Positions 21,090-31,141 of a DNA stretch of 64,000 bases are shown in pieces; the first letter of the stretch is position 1, and every line of letters starts with the position of its first letter. The notes below the pieces were generated by a model. The model worked only from the letters and a program-made list of their open reading frames with translations, did not search any database and was not told where the DNA came from. The DNA comes from Zoogloea sp041908905 (GTDB lineage Bacteria > Pseudomonadota > Gammaproteobacteria > Burkholderiales > Rhodocyclaceae): contig NZ_JAYREK010000001.1 in NCBI RefSeq assembly GCF_041908905.1, forward strand, positions 186,001 through 250,000, given 5' to 3'. Both the position numbers and the translations under genes were made by a program.

Positions 21090-22708
21090 TCAACCGGCGC
21101 CGCTTCCTGGCCGGCGCAGCCGCCGCCGGCCTCGCCGCCCTGCCCGGCTGCCGCCGGCTGACGCACCTGGGCATCCCGCTCACGGTGCTGCGCCCCGGCA
21201 TGGAGGCCGGCCACGCGCTGCGCGCCGGTGCGCTGCTCCCCACCCCGCCACGCGAGATCCGCACCGGCGTGGCGATCCTCGGCAGCGGCATCGCCGGCCT
21301 CACCGCGGCCTGGCGGCTGGCCAAGGCGGGCCACGACGACTTCCTGCTGCTCACCGGCCCGGAGCCCTTCGGCAACGCCGCCGGCGGGCGCTTCGACAGC
21401 CCCTCCGGCTCCTCCCTCGCCTTCCCCCGTGGTGCCCACTACCTGCCGCTGCCGTCGCTCGAATCGACACCCGTGCGCGAGCTGCTGCACGAGCTGGGCG
21501 TGATCGAAGCCGAGCCCTTCGGCCCCCGCCCCCGCTTCAGCGAGACGGCGCTCGTACACGCCCCCGACGAGCGCCTGTTCTTCGACGGCGCCTGGCGCGA
21601 CGGCCTGCTGCCCACCGCCCACGTGGGCGCCGACGAGGCCGCCCAGCACCGGCGCTTCCTGGCCCGGGTGGACTCCCTCGCCCACACCCGCGGCAGCGAC
21701 GGCCGGCGCGCCTTCTGCGTGCCCCTGGCCCAGTCCAGCGCCGACCCGGCCTTCCGCCGCCTCGACGGCGTCAGCTTCCGCGCCTGGCTGGCCGCCGAGG
21801 GCTACAGCTCGCCGAGCCTGCACACCTATCTGGATTACGTCTGCCGCGACGAATACGGCGCCACGCCCGACCAGGTGTCGGCCTGGACCGGCCTGCACTA
21901 CTTCGCCAGCCGCGGCGGCCAGGCCGCCAACGCCGCCGACGGCAGCCTGCTCACCTGGCCGGACGGCCTCGCCTTCCTGGCCCGCGGCCTCGAAGCCCGG
22001 GTGCCCGCTGGCCGCCAGCTCGCCGGCCATGCGCTGGACGTGCGCGAGGACGCGCAGGGCGTGAGCATCCTGTGCGCCAGCCCCGAGGGGCCCGTGCGCA
22101 TCCGCGCCCGCCGCGCGATCTGCGCGATGCCGCTGCACGTGGCGGCCCGGGTGGTCTCCAACCTCCGCGACTACGGCTTCGACCCGGCCGCCCACCTGCC
22201 GCCCCAGGCCCCGTGGCTGGTGGCCAACTTCCTGCTCGACGGTTTTCCCCCCGAGCCCGCCGACGCCCCGCTGGCCTGGGACAACGTGCTCGCCGGCAGC
22301 CGCGGCCTGGGCTGGGTGGTCGCCACCCACCAGCTGATCCGCGCCGCCCGCCCGGCCCACACGGTGTTCACCGCCTACCGGGCGCTCGCCGACCAGACCC
22401 CGCAGCAGGCCCGCGCCTGGCTCGCCACGGCCCCTGCCGCCGACCTCCTCGACCTCGCCGCCGAAGAACTGCGCCAGCACTACGGCCCGCTGGAGCTGTG
22501 GCGCCGCACCCGCGTGGTGGAGATCACCTTGCGCGGCCACGGCATGGCAATGCCCATCTGCGGCAGCCTCGCCAACCCCGGCCTCGCCGCGCTGCGCGAG
22601 GCCGACGGGCGCCTGCTGTTCGCCCATTCGGACCTGTCGGGCTATTCGGTGTTCGAGGAGGCCGCCTGGTGGGGCGACCGGGCGGGGCGGAAGGCGCTGG
22701 GCTCCTGA
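21086..22708 (+). CDS. Exported FAD-dependent amine oxidase-like oxidoreductase
   Basis: 540 residues starting at GTG. The N-terminus NRRRFLAGAAAAGLAALPGC has a twin-arginine motif and a lipobox, so it is probably a Tat-exported lipoprotein. A Rossmann segment AILGSGIAGLTAAWRLAKAG (about 65-85) binds FAD, and the C-terminus (GYSVFEEAAWWGDRAG) is the usual FAD-closing motif of amine-oxidase/phytoene-desaturase-like flavoproteins. Coupled to the spermidine-synthase-like gene, it may oxidise the polyamine-type product in the periplasm. Substrate not proven. Confidence 0.82.
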   Translation: MINRRRFLAGAAAAGLAALPGCRRLTHLGIPLTVLRPGMEAGHALRAGALLPTPPREIRTGVAILGSGIAGLTAAWRLAKAGHDDFLLLTGPEPFGNAAGGRFDSPSGSSLAFPRGAHYLPLPSLESTPVRELLHELGVIEAEPFGPRPRFSETALVHAPDERLFFDGAWRDGLLPTAHVGADEAAQHRRFLARVDSLAHTRGSDGRRAFCVPLAQSSADPAFRRLDGVSFRAWLAAEGYSSPSLHTYLDYVCRDEYGATPDQVSAWTGLHYFASRGGQAANAADGSLLTWPDGLAFLARGLEARVPAGRQLAGHALDVREDAQGVSILCASPEGPVRIRARRAICAMPLHVAARVVSNLRDYGFDPAAHLPPQAPWLVANFLLDGFPPEPADAPLAWDNVLAGSRGLGWVVATHQLIRAARPAHTVFTAYRALADQTPQQARAWLATAPAADLLDLAAEELRQHYGPLELWRRTRVVEITLRGHGMAMPICGSLANPGLAALREADGRLLFAHSDLSGYSVFEEAAWWGDRAGRKALGS

Positions 22709-22752
22709 TCCCCCGGCCCGCCCGGCCACCGCGCGCGGCACCTCGACGCCGG

Positions 22753-23025
22753 CCTTCCGGAGCTGGGCATCGATCTTCGGAGCTTCGAGTTCGAGCTTCC
22801 GGGGATCGAGTTCGACCTTCCGAGGATCACGTTCGATCTTCCGGACCTCGAGTTCCACCTGCCGAGGATAGAGTTCGACCTTCCGGACCTCGAGTTCGAG
22901 CTTCCGAGGATCGAGTTCGACCTTCCGAACCTCGAGTTCGAGCTACCGAGGATCGAGAGCGACCTTCCGAACCTCGAGCTTGACCCTCCGAGGCTCGAGT
23001 TCGACCTTCGGAGCCTCGTACCCGT
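22753..23025. repeat. Array A: thirteen 21-bp tandem units
   Basis: The gap between two convergent genes (22709-23043) is almost filled by 13 contiguous 21-bp units. Common core pieces are CTTCCG and TCGAGTTCGA; the middle alternates between AGGA and GACC/AACC, giving a 42-bp superperiod. Units differ by up to about 5 bases but no indels interrupt the phase. Both strands are open in at least one frame and would encode heptapeptide repeats, but no start or ribosome site supports translation. Not a CRISPR: there are no spacers. Confidence 0.85.
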
Positions 23026-23043
23026 GCCCCAACGGGCGGTGGC

Positions 23044-25980
<2,937 letters not shown>

Positions 25981-26072
25981 GGCCTTGCCCGCAGCTTACT
26001 CTGGGGACCACCCGATCCGGGCCCCGCTGGCGGCGGCGACACACGGTTTCACGGACCGGTGCGGCGAAGTGC

Positions 26073-26717
26073 TCAACCCACGGTTGCCGGGCGGCGCACT
26101 GGGGCCGCCTTGTCGCTGAGCAGATCCAGCACGCAGTAGAAGGCCCCGGCCGCCAGCGGCGGGTTGGCCACCGGCCAGCCGAGGCCGGGCAGCACGCCGC
26201 GCCAGGCCCAGTTGCCGAGGGCGGTGCCCCACAGCTCCATCGCCAGGGACAGCAGGAACATCGTCACGTACAGCCGCGGCGCCGGCCCCCAGCGCAGGCA
26301 GGCCAGGAAGATGAGGAGCAGCGGCGGCCCCAGCCAGTCGAGGCGGGCCAGCGCCAGCAGGCTCACCGCCGCCAGCGCCAGCCACGGCGTGACGCGCAGC
26401 AGGCCCGTCGGCAGCTCGTCGGCGAGGCGCAGGCCGAGCCAGTAGAGCAGTACGTGCCCGGGCGGCACGAAGAGGGGCAGATTGCCGAGCCGGTAGTCGT
26501 ACAGCCCCCAGACCAGCGACAGCACGACCTCGCCGGCGGTGGCGATCACGAGGCAGGCCAGCAGCCGCGGGCGCCAGGCCCGCTCCCGCCACCACAGCAG
26601 ACCGCCCAGGCCCCACACCCACAGGCTCACCAGCGGCGGCCCCCAGACGCCGCCGAAGCGGTCGACCACCAGGCCGAGGGCGATCGTGAGGCCAACAAGG
26701 AGCACCAGCGGCGTCAC
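26073..26717 (-). CDS. Integral membrane protein of unknown function
   Basis: 214 residues with seven predicted membrane helices. GTG 26717 is preceded by GGGAGGG and is preferred over upstream starts, which run through non-coding-like sequence. No motif recognised; conserved aromatic-rich loops (WGLYDYRLGNLPLFVPPGH) resemble bacterial membrane proteins often annotated as hypothetical. The start of the large kinase gene lies 93 bp downstream of its stop on the same strand. Confidence 0.62.
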   Translation of the reverse strand: MTPLVLLVGLTIALGLVVDRFGGVWGPPLVSLWVWGLGGLLWWRERAWRPRLLACLVIATAGEVVLSLVWGLYDYRLGNLPLFVPPGHVLLYWLGLRLADELPTGLLRVTPWLALAAVSLLALARLDWLGPPLLLIFLACLRWGPAPRLYVTMFLLSLAMELWGTALGNWAWRGVLPGLGWPVANPPLAAGAFYCVLDLLSDKAAPVRRPATVG

Positions 26718-26874
26718 ATCGCCCTCCCTGCCTTCAGTACTGACATCCGCACAGCGTCGGCGGAAACACCGCGGCGAGCAGCGCGGGATGGCGGCGTAAC
26801 GCGGTAGGGGCGTGCAGCGGGCACCGCATCCACGAGGGCAGCCCGAGCAGTCGCAGACACCCGGCACAAGCGCG

Positions 26875-26995
26875 GCGTTCGTGAAGAAACCGTAGCGAGC
26901 GGCCCGAGGTCGCGACGAGGAGCGGAGCCGCACTGGAGTACAGCGAGCACCGCAGTCGCGAGATCGGGCCGCGCAGCAGGTTTATTCACGAACGC
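26875..26995. repeat. 121-bp near-palindromic element next to ybiT
   Basis: GCGTTCGTGAA at 26875 is repeated inverted as TTCACGAACGC ending at 26995. The similarity continues inward (AAACC, GCGGCCCGA, TCGCGAC) for about 53 bp per arm, around a loop of about 14 bases. It abuts the stop codon of ybiT. It has no coding sense, and the size and perfect ends suggest a non-autonomous mobile or REP-like extragenic element. The remainder of the 26718-26996 gap shows nothing else recognisable. Confidence 0.7.
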
Positions 26996-26996
26996 G

Positions 26997-28628
26997 TCAT
27001 TCGATGCCCTGGCTGGCGAGGTACTCCTCGTAGGTGCCGCGGTAGTCGACGATGTCGCCCGGGCCGCGGATCTCGAGGATGCGGGTGGCGATCGACGACA
27101 CGAAGGCGCGGTCGTGGGAGACGAAGAACAGCGTGCCGGTGAAGTCGGCGAGGCCCGCGTTGAGGGACTCGATGGACTCCATGTCCATGTGGTTGGTCGG
27201 CTCGTCGAGGAGCAGCACGTTCTTGCGCTGAAGCATCAGCTTGCCGAACAGCATGCGGCCCTGCTCGCCGCCGGAGATGACCTTGACCGACTTCTTCACG
27301 TCGTCGCCCTTGAACAGCAGGCGGCCCAGGGTGCCGCGGATCAGGGTCTCGGCGTCGTCGCCCTCGTAGCCGCCTTCACGCACGTAGCCGCTGATCCAGT
27401 CGGTGAGGTTCTCGCCGCCGGCGAAATCTTCGGCGTGGTCCTGGGCGTAGTAGCCGAGCTTGGCCTTCTCGGCCCACTTGATGGAGCCGTGCTGGGGCGC
27501 CAGGCCGTGCAGGCCGGTGCCCACCAGCAGCTTGAGCAGGGTGGTCTTGCCGATGCCGTTCTCGCCGATGATGGCGATGCGGTCGTTGGCGTCGGCGGTG
27601 AAGGTGAAGTTCTTGATGATCGGGTTGGCCGGATCGTAGCCGAAAGTGAGGTTCTCGATCTCGACGGCCTGGCGGTGCAGCTTCTCCTTGTCGTCGTACT
27701 CGAAGCGGATCCACGGGTACTGGCGGCTGGAGGGCTTGAACTCGTCGATCTTGATCTTCTCGATCTGCTTGGCGCGGCTGGTGGCCTGGCGGGCCTTGGA
27801 CTTGTTGGCCGAGAAGCGGCGCACGAACTCCTGCAGTTCCTGGACCTTCTCCTTGGCCTTCTGGTTGGCCGCGGCCTGGCGCTCACGGGCCTGGGTGGAG
27901 GCTTCGATGTAGTCGTCCCAGTTGCCGGGCCACACCTGGATGCGGCCGTAGTCGAGGTCGGCCATGTGGGTGCACACCTGGTTCAGGAAGTGGCGGTCGT
28001 GGGAGATGATGATCATGGTGGAGTTGCGCTCGTTGAGCACGTTCTCCAGCCAGCGGATGGTGTTGATGTCGAGGTTGTTGGTCGGTTCGTCGAGCAGCAG
28101 GATGTCCGGGTTGGCGAACAGGGCCTGGGCCAGCAGCACGCGCAGCTTCCAGCCGGGGGCGACTTCGCGCATCAGGCCGTTGTGCTGCTCGGTGGGGATG
28201 CCGACGCCATGCAGCAGCTCGCCGGCGCGGGCCTCGGCGGTGTAGCCGTCGTATTCGGCGAAGTGGCCCTCCAGCTCGGCGGCCTTCATGTAGTCGTCCT
28301 CGGTCGCCTCGGGGTTGGCGTAGATGGCGTCCTTCTCCTGCATGCAGGCCCACATCTCGGCATGGCCCATCATCACCACGTCGAGCACGCGCACGTCCTC
28401 AAACGCAAACTGGTCCTGCCGGAGGAAGGCCATCCGCTCGCCGGTGTCGATGGCGACGTTGCCGGCGCTGGGCTCCAGGACGCCAGCCAGGATCTTCATG
28501 AAGGTGGACTTGCCGGCCCCGTTGGCGCCGATCAGACCGTAGCGGTTGCCGTCACCGAACTTGACGGAAACGTTCTCGAAAAGGGGCTTGGCCCCGAACT
28601 GCATGGTGATGTTGTTGGCGATGAGCAC
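26997..28628 (-). CDS. ybiT: ABC-F ATPase YbiT
   Basis: 543 residues with two ABC cassettes and no membrane helices. Walker A motifs are GANGAGKST and GENGIGKTT, with two LLLDEPTN Walker B motifs, and a linker helix region between (QARERQAAANQKAKEKV). It aligns closely by memory with E. coli YbiT from MLIANNITMQFG to the C-terminal YLASQGIE. ABC-F proteins act on translating ribosomes. The start has no strong ribosome site visible. It is a single gene. Confidence 0.92.
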   Translation of the reverse strand: MLIANNITMQFGAKPLFENVSVKFGDGNRYGLIGANGAGKSTFMKILAGVLEPSAGNVAIDTGERMAFLRQDQFAFEDVRVLDVVMMGHAEMWACMQEKDAIYANPEATEDDYMKAAELEGHFAEYDGYTAEARAGELLHGVGIPTEQHNGLMREVAPGWKLRVLLAQALFANPDILLLDEPTNNLDINTIRWLENVLNERNSTMIIISHDRHFLNQVCTHMADLDYGRIQVWPGNWDDYIEASTQARERQAAANQKAKEKVQELQEFVRRFSANKSKARQATSRAKQIEKIKIDEFKPSSRQYPWIRFEYDDKEKLHRQAVEIENLTFGYDPANPIIKNFTFTADANDRIAIIGENGIGKTTLLKLLVGTGLHGLAPQHGSIKWAEKAKLGYYAQDHAEDFAGGENLTDWISGYVREGGYEGDDAETLIRGTLGRLLFKGDDVKKSVKVISGGEQGRMLFGKLMLQRKNVLLLDEPTNHMDMESIESLNAGLADFTGTLFFVSHDRAFVSSIATRILEIRGPGDIVDYRGTYEEYLASQGIE

Positions 28629-28686
28629 GGCAGGAATTCCTCAAGCCCCCGCAGCGGGGACGGCAAGACTAGGCACAAACGGAAAA

Positions 28687-28705
28687 CGCCGGCTCGTGGC
28701 CGGCG
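28687..28705 (-). terminator. Intrinsic terminator after the PilZ-like gene
   Basis: On the minus strand a 7-bp GC stem (CGCCGGC with GCCGGCG) and a 5-base loop are followed by TTTTCC. It lies about 80 bp below the stop of the PilZ-like gene and just upstream of ybiT, separating the two leftward units. Confidence 0.65.
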
Positions 28706-28736
28706 AAGCTGGATCGAAATTTACCATATCTTTCAA

Positions 28737-28761
28737 GTACCTGAGAAATTATCTCAGGTAC
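28737..28761. other. Perfect 10-bp palindrome, spacer 5
   Basis: GTACCTGAGA and its exact inverted copy TCTCAGGTAC are separated by AATTA. It lies 27 bp below the stop of the PilZ-like gene and about 110 bp upstream of ybiT. It lacks a T run, so it is more likely a protein-binding site or RNA stem than a terminator. The local AT-richness is unusual for this genome. Confidence 0.5.
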
Positions 28762-28787
28762 CCGGGCGGCACATCCGGGGAGCCCCC

Positions 28788-29216
28788 TCAGATCAGCGAC
28801 GGCCCCGACACGATCTCCGCGGCCTCTTTTTCGGAAATGCGCACGGTGGCAGTGGCGATCACATGCACCGTCAGCCAGTCGTGCAGGCGGATCGCGCCGT
28901 CGCCCTCGAAGGACAGGAAGCGGCAGCCAAGCTGGCCACCGCTCTCCCCGACCGTGAAATTCATGGTCTCGGCCACGCCGAAGATCCGCTCCGGGATGCC
29001 GTCCAGGCTCAGCTCGAAGCCCAGCTGGCGCGGCTCGATGAGCGGTGCGCCGTAGGGCACTGAGAAACCTTCCAGGGACAGGTCATTGACCGGCAGGCGC
29101 TCCCCGTCGATCACCACCCAGAAACAGACGCTCCCCCAGCGCCGGGCCACGAAACGCTGGCGCTTGCGGCGTTCGCCGGACCCGACCTCATTTGAAGACT
29201 CACTCGCCACCATCAA
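28788..29216 (-). CDS. PilZ-like domain protein
   Basis: 142 residues. The N-terminal RRKRQRFVARR resembles the RxxxR c-di-GMP-binding switch, and NDLSLEGFSV matches the second PilZ motif (D/N-x-S-x-x-G). The rest is a beta-barrel-like sequence. It is likely a small c-di-GMP receiver, and a GGDEF regulator is encoded 13.6 kb away. Two adjacent ATG codons (29216, 29213) are possible starts. Confidence 0.7.
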   Translation of the reverse strand: MMVASESSNEVGSGERRKRQRFVARRWGSVCFWVVIDGERLPVNDLSLEGFSVPYGAPLIEPRQLGFELSLDGIPERIFGVAETMNFTVGESGGQLGCRFLSFEGDGAIRLHDWLTVHVIATATVRISEKEAAEIVSGPSLI

Positions 29217-29371
29217 ACGCCTCCACGGACAGTAGATTCAAAACCGTCTTATTGCCTTTTGAATACAACGATTTTAATTCAAGATTCAGAAAAATCAATA
29301 AAAACAATATTTTTACTAAATTGAATATTCATCGGGATTAATATACGGCGCCGCGTCACATAACTTAACCT

Positions 29372-29407
29372 TTACTTGTCGAAATATTTTACAGGACAAA
29401 CAAGTAA
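29372..29407. promoter_or_regulatory. Inverted repeat TTACTTGT / ACAAGTAA upstream of the PEP-CTERM gene
   Basis: An exact 8-bp inverted repeat with a 20-base spacer sits about 50-85 bp upstream of the sigma-54 -24 element. That is a normal distance for an enhancer-binding protein such as PrsR, which is known to control PEP-CTERM genes with RpoN. The whole gap 29217-29545 is strongly AT-rich compared with the genome. The activator identity is inference. Confidence 0.45.
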
Positions 29408-29430
29408 CACTTTTTATACATTATAAGTAT

Positions 29431-29444
29431 TTGATTCGTATCAA
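29431..29444. promoter_or_regulatory. Perfect FNR/CRP-type box TTGAT-N4-ATCAA
   Basis: TTGATTCGTATCAA is an exact match to the FNR/ANR/Dnr consensus. It is 13 bp upstream of the sigma-54 -24 element, so bound protein would contact or block the promoter. This suggests oxygen or nitric-oxide control of the PEP-CTERM gene, by inference only. Confidence 0.6.
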
Positions 29445-29456
29445 AAAACCACAATC

Positions 29457-29473
29457 GGGCACGGCCATTGCTT
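29457..29473 (+). promoter_or_regulatory. Sigma-54 (-24/-12) promoter of the PEP-CTERM gene
   Basis: GGGCACGGCCATTGCTT matches the consensus TGGCACG-N4-TTGCW with the invariant GG-N10-GC spacing (GG at 29458, GC at 29470). It lies 73 bp before the start codon on the correct strand. PEP-CTERM genes of Zoogloea-like bacteria are known to depend on RpoN. Confidence 0.72.
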
Positions 29474-29545
29474 GATGTGAGCAGGCGGAAATCAATTTTA
29501 TCCGCTCAAAATATTTTTGACAGATTCCAAACCGGAGTTGAATCC

Positions 29546-30202
29546 ATGAAAAAAAATCTCATCGCGCTTGCCCTTCTCGCAGTTGCTGGTGCCTCTCACG
29601 CCGGCGCTTACATCGTTGACGACTTCAACACCGGCGCCCAGAACATCAGCCAAGACGTAGTCGCCGGCACCCCCGTGGAGTCGACGGTAACCGAGCGCGT
29701 CCTGTCCATCATCAAGACCGCTGGTGATGACGGCGACGTCGCAAAGGCCCGTGTGAACACCACCGCCGGCAAGCTGTCTGTCAGCAATGACAGCGGCGTC
29801 GACTCGACTGTCGGCGTCAGCTGGAATCTGGCTGCGGGTGTTGTACCGCTGAATGTGCTGGACGTCAGCTTTCTCTTCAAGATCATCCTGTCTGATGGCA
29901 ACCCGACTGACATCGCCTTCACGCTGAACGGTACCAACATCTACTCTTCGGCGATCCCCGGCAACACCAGCAACACCGACAAGACCTTCACCCTCGACCC
30001 CGCCCTGATCTCCGCTGGCGGCGTTCTCGCCCTGACCCTGAACGGCGCTCCGGGCTGGGATCTCGAACTGGATGCCTTCGGCATCAGCTGGACCGACCCG
30101 GTCACCCCCCCGAACCCGCCGGCTCCGATCCCGGAACCCGCCTCCATGGCCCTGATGGGTCTCGGCGCCCTGGGTCTGGCTGCCGTCCGTCGCCGCAAGT
30201 AA
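29546..30202 (+). CDS. PEP-CTERM exported protein
   Basis: 218 residues: a Sec signal peptide (MKKNLIALALLAVAGASHAGA), a beta-rich, Thr/Val/Asp-rich middle, and a C-terminal PEP-CTERM sorting signal (PEPASMALMGLGALGLAAV then RRRK). Such proteins are processed by the exosortase and associated with exopolysaccharide and floc formation. GGAG precedes ATG 29546. It has its own AT-rich sigma-54 promoter and strong hairpins downstream, so it is a monocistronic gene. Confidence 0.9.
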   Translation: MKKNLIALALLAVAGASHAGAYIVDDFNTGAQNISQDVVAGTPVESTVTERVLSIIKTAGDDGDVAKARVNTTAGKLSVSNDSGVDSTVGVSWNLAAGVVPLNVLDVSFLFKIILSDGNPTDIAFTLNGTNIYSSAIPGNTSNTDKTFTLDPALISAGGVLALTLNGAPGWDLELDAFGISWTDPVTPPNPPAPIPEPASMALMGLGALGLAAVRRRK

Positions 30203-30213
30203 CTTCCGCCGGA

Positions 30214-30238
30214 GCGTTTCCGGCCTGGCCGGAAACGC
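30214..30238. other. Strong hairpin after the PEP-CTERM gene
   Basis: An 11-bp perfect inverted repeat (GCGTTTCCGGC and GCCGGAAACGC) with a 3-base spacer, directly after the PEP-CTERM stop codon and before the T-tailed terminator. It may protect the mRNA 3' end. Confidence 0.6.
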
Positions 30239-30250
30239 CGCCGAAAGCAA

Positions 30251-30277
30251 AAGGCCACCTCGCGGTGGCCTTTTTGT
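30251..30277 (+). terminator. Rho-independent terminator
   Basis: A 9-bp stem AAGGCCACC with GGTGGCCTT, loop TCGC, followed by TTTGTTT. It ends the PEP-CTERM transcript and lies just before the convergent yebC gene. Confidence 0.85.
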
Positions 30278-30304
30278 TTCATGCGGCGGGCAGCGGGCTC
30301 CGCC

Positions 30305-31033
30305 TCACTCCTCGTCCATCGCGGCCGAGGTGTACACCGCCTGCACGTCGTCGAGGGACTCGATGGCGTCGAGCAGCTTCTGCATGCGCACCGCGTCGTC
30401 GCCGGCCAGCTCGGTCTCGTTGAGGGGCTTCATGGTGACTTCGCCGAACTCGGCGGTGAAGCCGGCCTTCTCGAGAGCCTCCTTGACCTCGCCGAACTGG
30501 TACGGGTCGGTGGTGACCTCTATGGAGCCGTCGTCGTTGGTCACCACGTCGTCGGCGCCGGCCTCGAGGGCGGCTTCCATCAGCGCGTCTTCCGAGGTGC
30601 CCGGCGCGAACAGCAGCTGGCCGCAGTGCTTGAACTGGAAGGACACGCAGCCGTCGGTGCCCATGTTGCCACCGTACTTGTTGAAGGCGTGGCGGACGTC
30701 GGCCACCGTGCGGGTCTTGTTGTCGGTGAGGCAATCGACCATCACCGCTGCGCCGCCGATGCCGTAGCCCTCGTAGCGGGCCTCCTCGTAGGTCACGCCC
30801 TCGAGCTCGCCGGTGCCCTTCTTGACCGCCCGGTCGATGTTGTCGGCGGGCATGTTGACCGCCTTGGCCCGGTCCACCGCCAGGCGCAGGCGGGGGTTGA
30901 AGGCGATGTCGCCGCCGCCCATGCGGGCCGCGACGGTGATTTCCTTAGCCAGCCGCGAGAAGACGCGACCGCGCTTTTCGTCCTGCCGGCCCTTGCGGTG
31001 CTGAATGTTGGCCCACTTGGAATGACCCGCCAT
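30305..31033 (-). CDS. yebC: YebC/PmpR family regulatory protein
   Basis: 242 residues of normal family length, starting MAGHSKWANIQHRKGRQDEKRG exchanged only slightly from the universal motif (the family begins AGHSKWANI). Members were described as DNA-binding regulators and more recently as aids to translation of proline stretches. No ruvC follows, unlike many genomes. Single gene. Confidence 0.93.
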   Translation of the reverse strand: MAGHSKWANIQHRKGRQDEKRGRVFSRLAKEITVAARMGGGDIAFNPRLRLAVDRAKAVNMPADNIDRAVKKGTGELEGVTYEEARYEGYGIGGAAVMVDCLTDNKTRTVADVRHAFNKYGGNMGTDGCVSFQFKHCGQLLFAPGTSEDALMEAALEAGADDVVTNDDGSIEVTTDPYQFGEVKEALEKAGFTAEFGEVTMKPLNETELAGDDAVRMQKLLDAIESLDDVQAVYTSAAMDEE

Positions 31034-31141
31034 GATGCGCTAACCCTATCAATCGAAAGCCGAAAATTATAACCCACGGCAAGCGCCGCGGGCCCTCCGC
31101 GGATGCGCCGGGAGGGCCCCAGGCCCGGCGTGGCGTGCCGC

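Noticed and set aside
22640..22983. Heptapeptide-repeat protein encoded by array A
   Set aside because: The frames on both strands are continuations of antisense or out-of-frame reading from neighbouring genes, without start codon or ribosome binding site.
22753..23025. CRISPR array
   Set aside because: Units are contiguous and imperfect, with no unique spacers, no leader and no cas genes.
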